Source of the DNA: Citrobacter sp.
Lineage (GTDB): Bacteria; Pseudomonadota; Gammaproteobacteria; Enterobacterales; Enterobacteriaceae
Reading direction: 5' to 3'
Length of the DNA stretch: 64,000 nt
Assembly: GCA_019415335.1 (NCBI GenBank)
Contig: DXKH01000084.1
Location: 1 to 64,000 of the forward strand
Of this stretch, positions 36,596 to 46,425 are shown piece by piece. Both the position numbers and the translations under genes were made by a program. Below the pieces are notes generated by a model. That model was not told the origin of the DNA and did not search any database. It saw only the letters and a list, made by a program, of their open reading frames with translations. How positions within the stretch are numbered: the stretch's first letter is position 1; each line of letters begins with the position of its first letter.

Positions 36596-37278
36596 GCTTG
36601 TGCTCCTTGCGTTGGATTACGGCGTTCTTCAAAGTTGATCCAGATACGTAGTAGATTGGCACCGACAAATTTAAACACCAGAATCACTGCCAGCGGGACG
36701 ATAACAGACGTTCCCAGAAACGCGAAAACGGCGACGCCAGAGGAAAAATAGTTGGTAATAATCGCGCTGCCGCTGGTCTGGTACGCAGCAAAAATGACTT
36801 TGTCGCGCTCGGTGATTTCGCCATCCTGCGCCAGTTCTTTCGTCATACCCGCAGCCGCATCGGTATTTTGTAAGTTAGCGATAAGCGCCAGCGAGCAGAT
36901 GCCCGGAATGCCCAGCAGCGGTTTCAGGATCGGCGTCATCAGCTGTTGCGCCGCACGCAATCCGCCAAGGCCGTCGGTGATAGAAATGATGCCCAGTGAC
37001 AAAATGACTGACGGTGCGAGTTCCAGCGCAAAAAGAAAACCATCTTTTGCACCCGTACCGCCCGCGCCCCGGAAGGTTACGGTCGTTTGTGCCGCGCCAT
37101 TCGCGATCTGGCCAAACGAACCGTTCAACACGGTAAAATCAAAAACACGCCACCAACCTTCCGTTCCGGAAAATACGCCGGAAAAGAAAATGATGGTCAG
37201 AAAAAATGCCAGATATCCCTTAAGTCCGACTTTTTCTGCTGCAAGCGGCAGCGCCGCTTGTTCCCCTTGTTGCGCCAT
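36592..37278 (-). CDS. yjiH: YjiH-type inner-membrane protein
   Basis: The product is 228 aa with about six membrane helices and Gate-domain blocks (NLQNTDAAAGMTKELAQDGEI, ITNYFSSGVAVFAFLGTS). Its partner yjiG begins within its last codons. First gene of the yjiH-yjiG-iadA unit; hypT follows. An inverted repeat 99-133 bp upstream may be an operator. Confidence 0.88.
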   Translation of the reverse strand: MAQQGEQAALPLAAEKVGLKGYLAFFLTIIFFSGVFSGTEGWWRVFDFTVLNGSFGQIANGAAQTTVTFRGAGGTGAKDGFLFALELAPSVILSLGIISITDGLGGLRAAQQLMTPILKPLLGIPGICSLALIANLQNTDAAAGMTKELAQDGEITERDKVIFAAYQTSGSAIITNYFSSGVAVFAFLGTSVIVPLAVILVFKFVGANLLRIWINFEERRNPTQGAQA

Positions 37279-37746
37279 AGCGAACCCCGTTATTTTTTTG
37301 ATGATGTGTGTTTGTTGCGACAGGCCAGAAATGGCCCGAACTCAATGACCTTACCAGCCATAGGGATATGGGGAAAATGCAAGAATGTTTCGCGCTATGC
37401 GTTTCTTGCATAGTGTGACAGAAATATCAGGAATAAAACGACCCGCCAATTTCTGCCGCGTTTTAACATTGCCAGATAATTTCTTTTCCATTCTTGTAAG
37501 GAGAGTGGATACAACGGCATTGTTTTAAACATTCAGAACGTTGCTTAATGATGTGCAATAGCCTCAGTCATCACGATCGCGTATGAGTGAGTATCCGGTG
37601 AAATATATACAGCCAGAGCGGGGCAAGGATGAGAACAGTGAACTGCTCCGCACGACAACGATTAATGCAGAGGGTAATCTGCCGTATCGTTTACGCTATT
37701 CTTAATGACATAGCGTGTTTAAAGCATCACGGTCTTCGGGGGAATT
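37279..37746. other. Divergent non-coding region yjiH / evgA-like
   Basis: No gene is seen in these 468 bp. Besides the inverted repeat at 37377-37411, the segment TTCTTGTAAGGAG (37492-37504) carries a TGTAAGGA half resembling half of an EvgA-type box. The evgA-like promoter should lie in the right part. Confidence 0.4.
37377..37411. promoter_or_regulatory. Inverted repeat ATGCAAGAA-N17-TTCTTGCAT upstream of yjiH
   Basis: Perfect 9-bp arms (37377-37385, 37403-37411) separated by 17 bp. The position, about 100 bp before yjiH, suits a LysR-type operator, with HypT the obvious candidate. I know of no published site with this sequence. Confidence 0.45.
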
Positions 37747-38376
37747 ATGAGTGGAATGCGTTCCCGCACGGCAATTATCGTGGACGATCACCCTCTGGCG
37801 CGTATGGCTATTCGCGGTGTACTGGAGAAAGATCGCGTTACGGTTCTCGGAGAGTATGAAGATGGTGCGATTGCGCTGAAGAGTCTGCTAAAAACGACAG
37901 CGGATATTGTGGTTATTGACGTTGAGATCCCCGGCATCAATGGGGTTGAGCTGGTGGAAAAACTCAGAGCGAATCACTATCGCGGTGTGCTAGTTGTCGT
38001 CTCAGCGAAAAACGATCGTTACTTCAGCAAACGCTGTGCGCAGGCAGGGGCGAACGCGTTTATCAGTAAAAAGCAGAATATGGATAACATCCTGGCGGCG
38101 ATTAATGCCGCGCAGAATGGGTATACCTATTTTCCATTTTTCTCCGAAGACGCCTCCGAAATCCTGACTGATTCACAGCGTCTGGAGTCCCTGTCAGCAC
38201 AAGAGATGAAAGTCATGGGACATGTCCTTAACGGTCTGGACAATTCGCAAATTGGTGAGGCGATGCATATTAGTGGTAAAACCGTCAGTACTTATAAAAC
38301 GCGACTCATGGAAAAACTCGGCTGTAAATCATTAATCGAACTGCTCTCATTTGCTCATCAGAATAAGCTGACATGA
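37747..38376 (+). CDS. EvgA/BvgA-like response regulator
   Basis: The product is 209 aa: receiver domain (DD at 13-14, Asp58 in VVIDVEIPGINGVE, Lys in VSAKNDRYF) and a NarL-type HTH (about residues 145-205; GLDNSQIGEAMHISGKTVSTYKTRLMEKLGCKS). It lines up over its whole length with E. coli EvgA. It overlaps the sensor gene by 4 bp. EvgA family members switch on virulence, acid-resistance or efflux genes; here the pair precedes a LuxR-type gene and a fimbrial operon, which it may control. Confidence 0.9.
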   Translation: MSGMRSRTAIIVDDHPLARMAIRGVLEKDRVTVLGEYEDGAIALKSLLKTTADIVVIDVEIPGINGVELVEKLRANHYRGVLVVVSAKNDRYFSKRCAQAGANAFISKKQNMDNILAAINAAQNGYTYFPFFSEDASEILTDSQRLESLSAQEMKVMGHVLNGLDNSQIGEAMHISGKTVSTYKTRLMEKLGCKSLIELLSFAHQNKLT

Positions 38377-41300
38377 TGATGAATAAATGGCTGATAGGAG
38401 TGTTCATTGTTTTGTCCATCGGTGGGCGTGCTGTTTACGCACAACAAAAACCGCCTGTTGAGCTGGAACTATCAGGCTTCAATTATATATCGCCGGTGCC
38501 GGTTTATTTGAGTGAGGATGACAAACGCTGGTTGCAACAGAAAAAGAACCTTAGCGTCGCCGTTTATGAACCCGTTCAACCACCGCTTGTCCTGACCACA
38601 CTGACTGGCCGCTATCGGGGAATGAATGCGGATTATCTGGCATTGATTCAGCATTCCCTTAATACACGAATCAGTGTGATGGCGTATCCGGCCCAGACTG
38701 ACGCGGTTGAGGCGCTCAAAAAGGGCGAGGTCGATATGGTATTGACCGGGCTGGAGAGTCAATCCTGGGGTGAAGAAAATGTTCAGGTTTCTCTGCCACT
38801 GATTCATTCCTGGCCCAATTTAGTGACCTCCCTTGGTAACGTTATGGCGCCATTGCAGAGCGCACAACGTACGAGTGTGGCGATTGTTAATCACTATCCG
38901 GATACCGATTTTATCCGCCAGTCCTTCCCTGATGCCGAGATTGATAACTATAACAGCTATCAGGAGGCGCTGAATTCCGTTAACAATGGGCGCAATGCCT
39001 GGTTTTTCGGCGATTCACTCACGACCAGCACCTGGCTTTCCCAGGAATTCAGCCTTGCGCTGACAACGGTGAAGTATTGGCCAGCACCACAGAGAAAGAG
39101 CTACTTTTTATTTTTACCCGCACAGCAACGACTGCGGGAAATTGTGAACAATACCCTTAGCGCAATTGATGAAAACATCCATGGGCAAATTGCCCAGTCG
39201 ATGATTGATAAAGGTAATCTCTCCTTCCTGATTGAACCTCTGGACCTGACGCCACGCGAAAAGCAGTGGTTGAATAATCACAAAACACTCCGTGTGATTA
39301 TTAATCCCTGGTTTGCCCCTTACACGATGGTTGATGGAAGCCAGCAAACGCGAGGTATTGTTGGCGACGTCCTTAATTTGATTGGCTTACAAACGGGTAT
39401 TCAGTTTGAGACGGTGGTCGTCAAATCGAATAAAGAGATGGTCGCTGAGATGAAGAAAGGCAACTGGCATATTGTGCAGGCCGCTAACTATGATCTCAGC
39501 CGAGAAAATTATCTCTCTTTTACGCATCCATTTATCACCACACAATTCGTGGCCGTGATCAGAAAAGAGAATAGCAAGGAGCATGCACTGCGGCCCGGTA
39601 ACCATGTCGCAATCAGCGCCGATCACACGTTACTGACCACACTGAAGGCGCAATATTCAGGCATTGTGTGGGAGGAGGTGGAAAATTCCAGCGTGGCATT
39701 GAATCTGGTCGCAACAGGAAAAGTGGATGCTGCCATTTCGAATCAACTGACCGCGCGTTATCTGAGTGAACATTACTATCCCGATCAGCTTTCCTGGATA
39801 CCGCTTACGGGAGAAGAACCCGCCGCAATTAGTTTCGCGGTACCCCGCTCTGAACCGGAGTTACGGCAAATTCTGGATAAAGCGTTAGATGATATTCCAC
39901 AAAAAGAAGTCCTGCAGATCGTCAGTAAATGGATTCGTCTGCCGGATGTCAAAATAGATACCTGGGAATTGTATAACCGGCCTTTTTACCTGGTGGCGAC
40001 ATTAGCGTCGTTACTGGTACTCAGCACCTTGTTATGGGCAGTTTATCTGGTGCGGGAAGTGCGTATCAGAAAACGTTCACAACGCTTACTGAAAGAGGAA
40101 CGGAACAGGGCTCTCAGGGCCAATGAGGAGAAGCGGGAATTTCTTTCTCATATGAGTCATGAGATACGAACCCCGGTCAGTGCCATTATGGGATTTCTTG
40201 AACTCCTGCAACTGTCCCCCGCGAAGTTTAACCCAGAAGATAAAGCATCCGTGGACCAGGCGGCTCAGGCCTCACGTTCGTTATTAAAACTGATTGGTGA
40301 GATCCTCGATCTGGAGAAGATCGAATCCGGTTTGTTAGAGGTTGTCCCCCAGTGGAAATATCCGGACGCTCTGATACAAGACAAAATTGCGCTATTTAGC
40401 GCGCTGGCGGCGCAAAAAGGGATCGCGTTACGTTATGACTCTCGTTTGGATGCACGCGAGGCGATGCGACTGGATCCCCAACTACTGGGGCAGGTTCTCA
40501 CTAATATTATCGGTAACGCGGTGAAATTTACCGAACACGGTGATGTGCGAATTTCAGCGGTGAAGCATGAACAAACGCTGGTGATCTCGGTGCGTGATTC
40601 TGGGCCGGGAATGAGCGAAGAAGAACAACGCCGTTTATTCGCTGCCTTTAGCCAGGGAAACGCGGGAGAACATCATCGTGGTTCGGGGCTTGGATTAGCC
40701 ATCAGTCGGGCGTTAATGAGGCAAATGGGAGGGACAATCGAACTGCAAAGCGAGATCAATCGGGGAACGACCGTCACGTTGAGCCTGCCAGTCCAGACAT
40801 CATTTGCTATCACGCCTACCGTTGCGGATGTTGATCCGCCTCTGCCAGCATTTCAAGGAACACTCCGGGTATTAATCGCGGATGACCTTTCTTTTAGCCG
40901 ATTACTCCTGAAACGTCAGCTTGCGACGCTGAGTATCATGGCTGATGAAGCTGACAATGGTGAGACCGCATTACAGTATCTTCAGCAAGGAGAGTATGAC
41001 TTGCTGATTACCGATCTCAATATGCCGGTTATGGATGGTATTGCGCTTGCCCGACAGGTCAGAACATTTAACACGACGCTTGTCATTTGGGGGCTCACGG
41101 CAACGGCGCAGGAGCACGAACGCGAACGTTGTCTGGCGGCGGGTATGAATGCCTGTCTTTTCAAACCCGTCACGTTGTCGCAGCTCTCTCATTTACTCTC
41201 CGGTGTGAGTGATACCCACGACACCGTATTTGATCTCGAAAGACTGGCGATGCTGGCGCAAGGGAATCGGGCATTGATGCTTCGTGCATTAAAAGATGCG

Positions 41301-41558
41301 CAGGTTGAAAATCGTTGTGATTTAACGGCGGCTCATAAAGCCGGTGAGGCGGGTGATTATCGTCTGGTTAAACATCATATTCATCGCATTAACGGGACTG
41401 CCCAGCTATTGGGGGTTGAGACCTTAATGAAGGCAGCGCAGTCTTTAGAAGATAAACTCCCGGAGGCGATGACTGTCACCGAACTGGCCGGTGAGCTTGA
41501 ACATATCCAGACGCTGCTGGACGAACTGGAACTGGCAATCGAGAAATTCACGCCTTAA
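38373..41558 (+). CDS. EvgS/BvgS-like hybrid sensor kinase
   Basis: The product is 1061 aa, shorter than EvgS (1197 aa) and BvgS (1238 aa). Order: signal peptide, two tandem periplasmic Venus-flytrap domains (about residues 40-280 and 285-525), one membrane helix (about 535-560), HisKA (HMSHEIRTP, about 593), ATPase (NIIGNAVKF, DSGPGM, GSGLGL), receiver (LLITDLNMPVMDG, about 880) and C-terminal HPt. No PAS domain is evident between helix and kinase, which explains part of the shorter length. The HPt His segment reads IHRINGTAQ, with Asn where HPt domains usually have Lys. Confidence 0.92.
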   Translation: MMMNKWLIGVFIVLSIGGRAVYAQQKPPVELELSGFNYISPVPVYLSEDDKRWLQQKKNLSVAVYEPVQPPLVLTTLTGRYRGMNADYLALIQHSLNTRISVMAYPAQTDAVEALKKGEVDMVLTGLESQSWGEENVQVSLPLIHSWPNLVTSLGNVMAPLQSAQRTSVAIVNHYPDTDFIRQSFPDAEIDNYNSYQEALNSVNNGRNAWFFGDSLTTSTWLSQEFSLALTTVKYWPAPQRKSYFLFLPAQQRLREIVNNTLSAIDENIHGQIAQSMIDKGNLSFLIEPLDLTPREKQWLNNHKTLRVIINPWFAPYTMVDGSQQTRGIVGDVLNLIGLQTGIQFETVVVKSNKEMVAEMKKGNWHIVQAANYDLSRENYLSFTHPFITTQFVAVIRKENSKEHALRPGNHVAISADHTLLTTLKAQYSGIVWEEVENSSVALNLVATGKVDAAISNQLTARYLSEHYYPDQLSWIPLTGEEPAAISFAVPRSEPELRQILDKALDDIPQKEVLQIVSKWIRLPDVKIDTWELYNRPFYLVATLASLLVLSTLLWAVYLVREVRIRKRSQRLLKEERNRALRANEEKREFLSHMSHEIRTPVSAIMGFLELLQLSPAKFNPEDKASVDQAAQASRSLLKLIGEILDLEKIESGLLEVVPQWKYPDALIQDKIALFSALAAQKGIALRYDSRLDAREAMRLDPQLLGQVLTNIIGNAVKFTEHGDVRISAVKHEQTLVISVRDSGPGMSEEEQRRLFAAFSQGNAGEHHRGSGLGLAISRALMRQMGGTIELQSEINRGTTVTLSLPVQTSFAITPTVADVDPPLPAFQGTLRVLIADDLSFSRLLLKRQLATLSIMADEADNGETALQYLQQGEYDLLITDLNMPVMDGIALARQVRTFNTTLVIWGLTATAQEHERERCLAAGMNACLFKPVTLSQLSHLLSGVSDTHDTVFDLERLAMLAQGNRALMLRALKDAQVENRCDLTAAHKAGEAGDYRLVKHHIHRINGTAQLLGVETLMKAAQSLEDKLPEAMTVTELAGELEHIQTLLDELELAIEKFTP

Positions 41559-41564
41559 TTTCCC

Positions 41565-41580
41565 TTCCTACACGTGTAGG
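41565..41580. promoter_or_regulatory. EvgA-box-like palindrome TTCCTACACGTGTAGG
   Basis: A perfect 14-bp palindrome CCTACACGTGTAGG (41567-41580) sits inside a sequence matching 16 of 18 positions of the EvgA box as I recall it (TTCYTACA-N2-TGTARGAA). It begins 7 bp after the evgS-like stop, about 440 bp ahead of the LuxR-type gene. It is the best candidate target of the response regulator in this locus. Confidence 0.5.
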
Positions 41581-41609
41581 CGGCGCCTGACAGAATAATA
41601 AGGCGCCGC
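41580..41609 (+). terminator. Stem-loop after the evgS-like gene
   Basis: GCGGCGCCT (41580-41588) pairs perfectly with AGGCGCCGC (41601-41609) around a 12-nt loop. No T-run follows. It abuts the EvgA-box-like palindrome. Confidence 0.5.
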
Positions 41610-42018
41610 TGATGTTGCTCCTGTGTTAACCAGGTAAAATAAGCCCTGTTCCAACAGAATAAAATTAGTTAATTGGGCCTGGTATATTTCCTAAGAAAAA
41701 TCCATGTTTTTGTTTATTACAAGTTTTAGCTATCAAATACGCTTGGATCATTAAACTAAACCTATCCATGTGGGTAGTGTTTAATTCTGTTTTTTATCGC
41801 TCTTACTGGGTTTTTGTATTAGTTAAAATAGTTAACTGTGGATCGTTGTTCTTTTGAAGGTGAAAAGATAGTAGAAACGATCGTTTTTATGTTTTATGAC
41901 AAAATCCACGACTTTTGTGATGTCATGCTGAATTATTTTCTGTAAATTTTACAGCGAAACATGAGGTGACTTACTGACGTTAAAAAAGCAAGCAGGAAGT
42001 GTCGAAAAGGGAAGTTTT
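41610..42018. other. AT-rich upstream region of the LuxR-type regulator
   Basis: No gene is seen. It is a long AT-rich region, as often found before fimbrial regulators silenced by H-NS (inference). A dyad CTATCC-ATGT-GGGTAG (41765-41780) lies in the middle. Promoter boxes are not assigned. Confidence 0.4.
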
Positions 42019-42543
42019 ATGAAATTATCAGACTCCGTATTTTCTGATGATTATTTTTTTATTGTCGGCATAAGTGCGTTGTTAACGCCGGAGTTGATTG
42101 ATGAAAATTACACTATAGTCGATGTTGACGAGTCCAGGCTTCAGCGGAGCACAGAGTATTTGTCTCCTGGCAGGAAAATCATTGCATTTATCACCAATGA
42201 TCTCGACTACTATGCTTTAAACCATTTGAGTGATATTACGTTCATTGATAAGAGACGCCGGATAAACGAAATTCTCTCATGCCTGTTTGTCAATGACACC
42301 CGGTACGCTTATCGGGTGAAATACACACTGTCATTCCGCGAAAATGAAGTCCTTGCGTGTATGCAAAAAGGAATGGATGCGAATGATATTGGCAGGTTAT
42401 TAGGCATGTCGATGAAGACATTTTATGCACATCGTCGCAGTTTAGTATTTAAACTTCAACTCGGTAATCGTGTATCGCTATATCGAAATATCGCGCGGAT
42501 AAGAATGTGCAAACCGTGTGCTCATGAGTCTGACCTTGCATAA
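42019..42543 (+). CDS. LuxR-type (NarL HTH) regulator next to fimbrial operon
   Basis: The product is 174 aa. The N-terminal about 100 residues are not a canonical receiver (no clear phosphorylation site). The C-terminal HTH is LSFRENEVLACMQKGMDANDIGRLLGMSMKTFYAHRRSLVFKL. GGGAAG precedes the start. It ends 116 bp before the major fimbrial subunit gene on the same strand, so it is probably a dedicated fimbrial activator, possibly an intermediate of the EvgAS-like system. Confidence 0.82.
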   Translation: MKLSDSVFSDDYFFIVGISALLTPELIDENYTIVDVDESRLQRSTEYLSPGRKIIAFITNDLDYYALNHLSDITFIDKRRRINEILSCLFVNDTRYAYRVKYTLSFRENEVLACMQKGMDANDIGRLLGMSMKTFYAHRRSLVFKLQLGNRVSLYRNIARIRMCKPCAHESDLA

Positions 42544-42659
42544 ATTGTTGCGTTAACGCCTGGGCGCGAGAATACGCAGAGGAGGTGAGTGCGGAAATAA
42601 TTGTTTTTAACATCAACACTTTTAATTAAATATTAACCTAACTATCTGGATTTAACGAT

Positions 42660-43178
42660 ATGAAAAAAATTGCACTGATTTCCGCGATGTTATCGCTTTC
42701 TGCTCTGCACGCAGCCAATGCAGCCGATGGCGTCATTAACTTTACCGGAACGATTACAGGAACGGCGTGTGTGGTTGATCCTTCCGCGATTGCGCAACCT
42801 GTTGATCTGGGAACCGTCTCAACGGCGGCATTTTCTGGTGGGAATGGCGCAACAGCGGCGGCCAAGCGCTTTAATATTGTGCTGAAATCCTGTCCGGCAA
42901 GTGTGACCAGCGCCAGTATTCGTTTTGACGGTACGACTAATGCGACTAATCCTTCAATTCTGGCGTTGACCACGGGTCAAACGGCGACGAATGTCGGTGT
43001 CGCTCTTTATGAGCAGGACAGCGCCACATTGATTCCGGTTGGCTCTTCTTCCGCTAGCGTGGCGTTGTTGGAAGACGTCGACAATACGTTGACCTATTTC
43101 GCAAAATATATGGCCACCGGTACTGTCGGCGCGGGGACGGCAAACTCGTCAACCTCCTTCACCGTGACTTATCAGTAA
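42660..43178 (+). CDS. Major fimbrial subunit (chaperone-usher)
   Basis: The product is 172 aa. It has a signal peptide (MKKIALISAMLSLSALHAANA), a Cys pair (GTACVVDPS and LKSCPASV) that forms the pilin disulphide, and the C-terminal donor-strand signature ending FTVTYQ. First structural gene of a four-gene operon: subunit, chaperone, usher, adhesin. It is not the type 1 FimA, which is encoded elsewhere in the window. Confidence 0.9.
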   Translation: MKKIALISAMLSLSALHAANAADGVINFTGTITGTACVVDPSAIAQPVDLGTVSTAAFSGGNGATAAAKRFNIVLKSCPASVTSASIRFDGTTNATNPSILALTTGQTATNVGVALYEQDSATLIPVGSSSASVALLEDVDNTLTYFAKYMATGTVGAGTANSSTSFTVTYQ

Positions 43179-43222
43179 AAGCAGGGCCACTTGTGGCCCT
43201 GAGTAATCAATCAGGAACGCTC

Positions 43223-43900
43223 ATGTTTCAGCAATTATATAAAACGGTTGCTGTGGGGATGGTATTTATCTCAACAGCGGCTATCAGTGGTATTGAAATA
43301 GGCGGCACTCGTCTTGTTTATAATAGCAACGCCAGTCAGGCCACAATAAGTGTGAAAAACCCGGACAATAAGCCGTATTTAATCCAGTCATGGGTAAGTA
43401 AAAGTGAAAATAGTGATGACAGCGGCAGCGAATTTACCACGACGCCACCCTTGTTTAAATTAAATCCAAATACGCAGAATTCCGTCCGCGTCATGTTGGC
43501 AGAAAACAACTTACCTTCGGACAGGGAAAGTGTTTACTGGTTGAATATTAAAGCGATTCCCTCATCCTCTCCGGATGCGAAAAATGAATTGTTGATCGCC
43601 GTAAAAAGTAAAATGAAGCTATTTTATCGTCCCGCCGGATTAAAAGGCGATCCGTCAACGGCGTACCAGCAGTTAATTTTTTCACGCGAGGGCGGGAAAT
43701 TAACTGTAAATAATCCAACGCCCTATAGCGTGTCGCTTAATGAAGTAAAGGTGAATGGCAAAACGATAACAAAACCTCCAATGGTATTACCGTTTCAAAC
43801 CGTCACGTTACCTCTGTCGGGGATAACAGGCGGAGACGTATCGTGGCGTGCGATTAATGATTTTGGAGGCGTCACGACTGAACAAAAAGTTAAAATGTAG
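43223..43900 (+). CDS. Periplasmic fimbrial chaperone
   Basis: The product is 225 aa with an N-terminal signal peptide (start MFQQLYKTVAVGMVF; frame open from 43193). It has two Ig-like domains with the PapD-family pattern GTRLVYNSNASQATISVKN, the FKLNPNTQNSVRVM subunit-binding strand region and LFYRPAGL. It stabilises subunits and passes them to the usher. It lies 44 bp after the subunit gene and 11 bp before the usher gene. Confidence 0.92.
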   Translation: MFQQLYKTVAVGMVFISTAAISGIEIGGTRLVYNSNASQATISVKNPDNKPYLIQSWVSKSENSDDSGSEFTTTPPLFKLNPNTQNSVRVMLAENNLPSDRESVYWLNIKAIPSSSPDAKNELLIAVKSKMKLFYRPAGLKGDPSTAYQQLIFSREGGKLTVNNPTPYSVSLNEVKVNGKTITKPPMVLPFQTVTLPLSGITGGDVSWRAINDFGGVTTEQKVKM

Positions 43901-43911
43901 GTTAAATACTT

Positions 43912-46413
43912 ATGCTCCAGCTCAATGCGGTTTCAGGTTTTGCAACGTTAACGAAATTATCAGTCCTGATCTCTCTGTTTACCCATGCGTCAACCGTGTT
44001 GGCTGAGGATTATTTTTCTCCCGATTTCATTGAAACCCGAGGAAATATTCCACGTGATATTGATATCTCTCGTTTTAGCAAAACTGACGGACAGGTTCCC
44101 GGTGTTTATCACGTTGATGTTTATCTGAACGGAAATTATATCGAATCTCGTGATATCAGCTTTCTGGGTAAAGAGAGTGAACTGGCCCCATCGTTAACCT
44201 ACGCCGATTTCGTGAAATGGGGTGTGAAGCGTAACGCACAGCCTGACTGGATGAGTATGGAGGATTCCGCAACCGTCGATAATATGGGGGCGTTACTCCC
44301 CGGCAGCCAACTCAATTTTCAGTTTGATGGAATGCGTCTGGATATTTCAGTGCCGCAAGAATACATGCAGCGCGATCCACGCGGTTCAGTCTCACCGGAA
44401 CAGTGGGACGACGGACTGAATATGCTGTTCCTGAATTATAACTTCTCTGCTGCCAACAGCCATGGCAAGGGAGATTCGCGTAATGACAGCTATCTGAACC
44501 TGCGTAGTGGGATTAACGTCGGTCCCTGGCGGTTGCGTAATTACTCGACATATAACAATAACGAAGGGGATGGGCACTGGAATACCCTCAGCACTTCACT
44601 GGAGCGTGATATTAAAATGCTGAAAAGCCAGTTCAGTATGGGTGATGGTTATACGCAGGCCGGTGTATTCGACAGCGTTCACTTCCGTGGTGCGCAAGTT
44701 TATTCGGATGACACCATGTTGCCGGAAAGCGTACGAGGGTTTGCGCCTGTGGTTCGTGGTATTGCGCAAAGTAACGCCCAGGTCACCATTCGTCAGGGCG
44801 GGAATATTATCTGGCAGTCTTATGTTCCGCCAGGCCCGTTTGTGATTGATGATCTCTATCCTACTGCCGCCAGCGGTGATCTGACTGTGGTGGTGCGTGA
44901 AGCAGATGGTTCGGTACATCAGTTTATTCAGCCATTTTCGGCTGTGCCGATCATGCAGCGTGAAGGCCAGTTTAAATACGCGCTGGCAGCGGGGAAATAT
45001 CGTGCATCAAACAGCACGGATAAGGAGCCGGAATTTCTTCAGGCCACAATGAGTTACGGGTTGCCGTGGGATACCACAATATACGGCGGCGCGCTGATGT
45101 CGGGAGATTACCAGGCCGGGGCATTAGGTATCGGTAAAGGATTGGGTGATTTCGGTTCGTTCTCTTTTGACACCACTTATGCTCATACGCAGATGCCAGG
45201 CAAAACGGAAGGCGGTATCTCGCTTCGCGCGCAGTATGCCAAAGATTTTTCATCCACAGGCACCTCGCTGAGTCTGATGGGGTATCGGTATTCCTCTTCC
45301 GGCTTTCATGATTTTCAGGAAGCGAATGGCGATGTGAATAAATACCGGATTGCGAGCGATAACGTTCTGGAAGGCAATGACTGGCGCTATCAGCGTAATA
45401 AACGCAGTAAGGCGCAGGTGACGTTGAACCAGCAACTGGGTGATTTCGGGAATATCAATCTTTCAGCGTGGCACCAGGACTACTGGGGCGGAGATACCGA
45501 ACGTAACGTCAGCCTGGGTTACAACACCAGCATTAACAATATTAATTATGGCCTGAACTATAGCTATTCCCGTGGTCCCTGGCACAACGACAATGATCAT
45601 ATCGTCTCTTTTACGATGCAGATTCCGTTCTCACGTTTCTTGCCAAATAGCTGGATGACGGTATCGGCAAACGCGAATAAAAAAGGCGATGCCACTTCAC
45701 AGGTGGGGTTGTCCGGTTCCGCGCTGGAAGACAGAAATCTGAGCTGGAACGTACAACAGGGATACAACAGTAAGGGCTCAGATGTGACGGGCAGTGCGTC
45801 GGCGAATTATAAGGGCCGTCATGGTGAATATCAGCTTGGTTATAACTACTCTCGCGATAACCGTCAGGTGTCGGTTGGCGCGATGGGAGGACTGGTGGTT
45901 CATCCCTATGGCGTCTCCGCGACTCAGCCTCTTGGCGAGACGATGGCGTTGGTGAAAGCCGAGAATGCAGCCGATGTGAAAGTGGCGAATAACAGTGGCA
46001 TTTACACAGACAGTAAAGGTTTTGCCGTTGTGCCGTACGTTGCGCCATATCGGCAGAACAGTCTGACGCTAAATACCGACAGGTTGAATAACAATACAGA
46101 TGTGTTGAATGACACGCAGACCGTCGTACCCACAAAAGGCGCGCTGACGCTGGCCGATTTCCCGACCGTTACCGGCTACCGAATCCTGCTGCAACTGACG
46201 GGCAAAACGATTCCGTTTGGGGCGACGGCAAAAATTAACAACCGCGACAATACGCCAGAAGGGATTGTTGACGATCGTCAGCGAGTCTGGTTTAGCGGCG
46301 CACCGGAAAAAGGCGCTGTGGTGGTGAACTGGGCAGGGGAAAGTTGTCTGGCACGTTATCAGATTGCGCAGGCTTCTGACAAAACGCATAACGTCACCGC
46401 GGAGTGCAGGTAA
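43912..46413 (+). CDS. Outer-membrane fimbrial usher
   Basis: The product is 833 aa: signal peptide, N-terminal chaperone-binding domain (DYFSPDFIETRG..., VPGVYHVDVYLNG), a 24-strand barrel with plug domain (PESVRGFAPVVRGIAQSNAQV), and C-terminal domains ending in Cys...Cys (ESCLARYQI...TAECR). It exports and assembles subunits at the outer membrane. Size and order are normal for this family. Confidence 0.93.
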   Translation: MLQLNAVSGFATLTKLSVLISLFTHASTVLAEDYFSPDFIETRGNIPRDIDISRFSKTDGQVPGVYHVDVYLNGNYIESRDISFLGKESELAPSLTYADFVKWGVKRNAQPDWMSMEDSATVDNMGALLPGSQLNFQFDGMRLDISVPQEYMQRDPRGSVSPEQWDDGLNMLFLNYNFSAANSHGKGDSRNDSYLNLRSGINVGPWRLRNYSTYNNNEGDGHWNTLSTSLERDIKMLKSQFSMGDGYTQAGVFDSVHFRGAQVYSDDTMLPESVRGFAPVVRGIAQSNAQVTIRQGGNIIWQSYVPPGPFVIDDLYPTAASGDLTVVVREADGSVHQFIQPFSAVPIMQREGQFKYALAAGKYRASNSTDKEPEFLQATMSYGLPWDTTIYGGALMSGDYQAGALGIGKGLGDFGSFSFDTTYAHTQMPGKTEGGISLRAQYAKDFSSTGTSLSLMGYRYSSSGFHDFQEANGDVNKYRIASDNVLEGNDWRYQRNKRSKAQVTLNQQLGDFGNINLSAWHQDYWGGDTERNVSLGYNTSINNINYGLNYSYSRGPWHNDNDHIVSFTMQIPFSRFLPNSWMTVSANANKKGDATSQVGLSGSALEDRNLSWNVQQGYNSKGSDVTGSASANYKGRHGEYQLGYNYSRDNRQVSVGAMGGLVVHPYGVSATQPLGETMALVKAENAADVKVANNSGIYTDSKGFAVVPYVAPYRQNSLTLNTDRLNNNTDVLNDTQTVVPTKGALTLADFPTVTGYRILLQLTGKTIPFGATAKINNRDNTPEGIVDDRQRVWFSGAPEKGAVVVNWAGESCLARYQIAQASDKTHNVTAECR

Positions 46414-46425
46414 GTGGAGGGAAAG

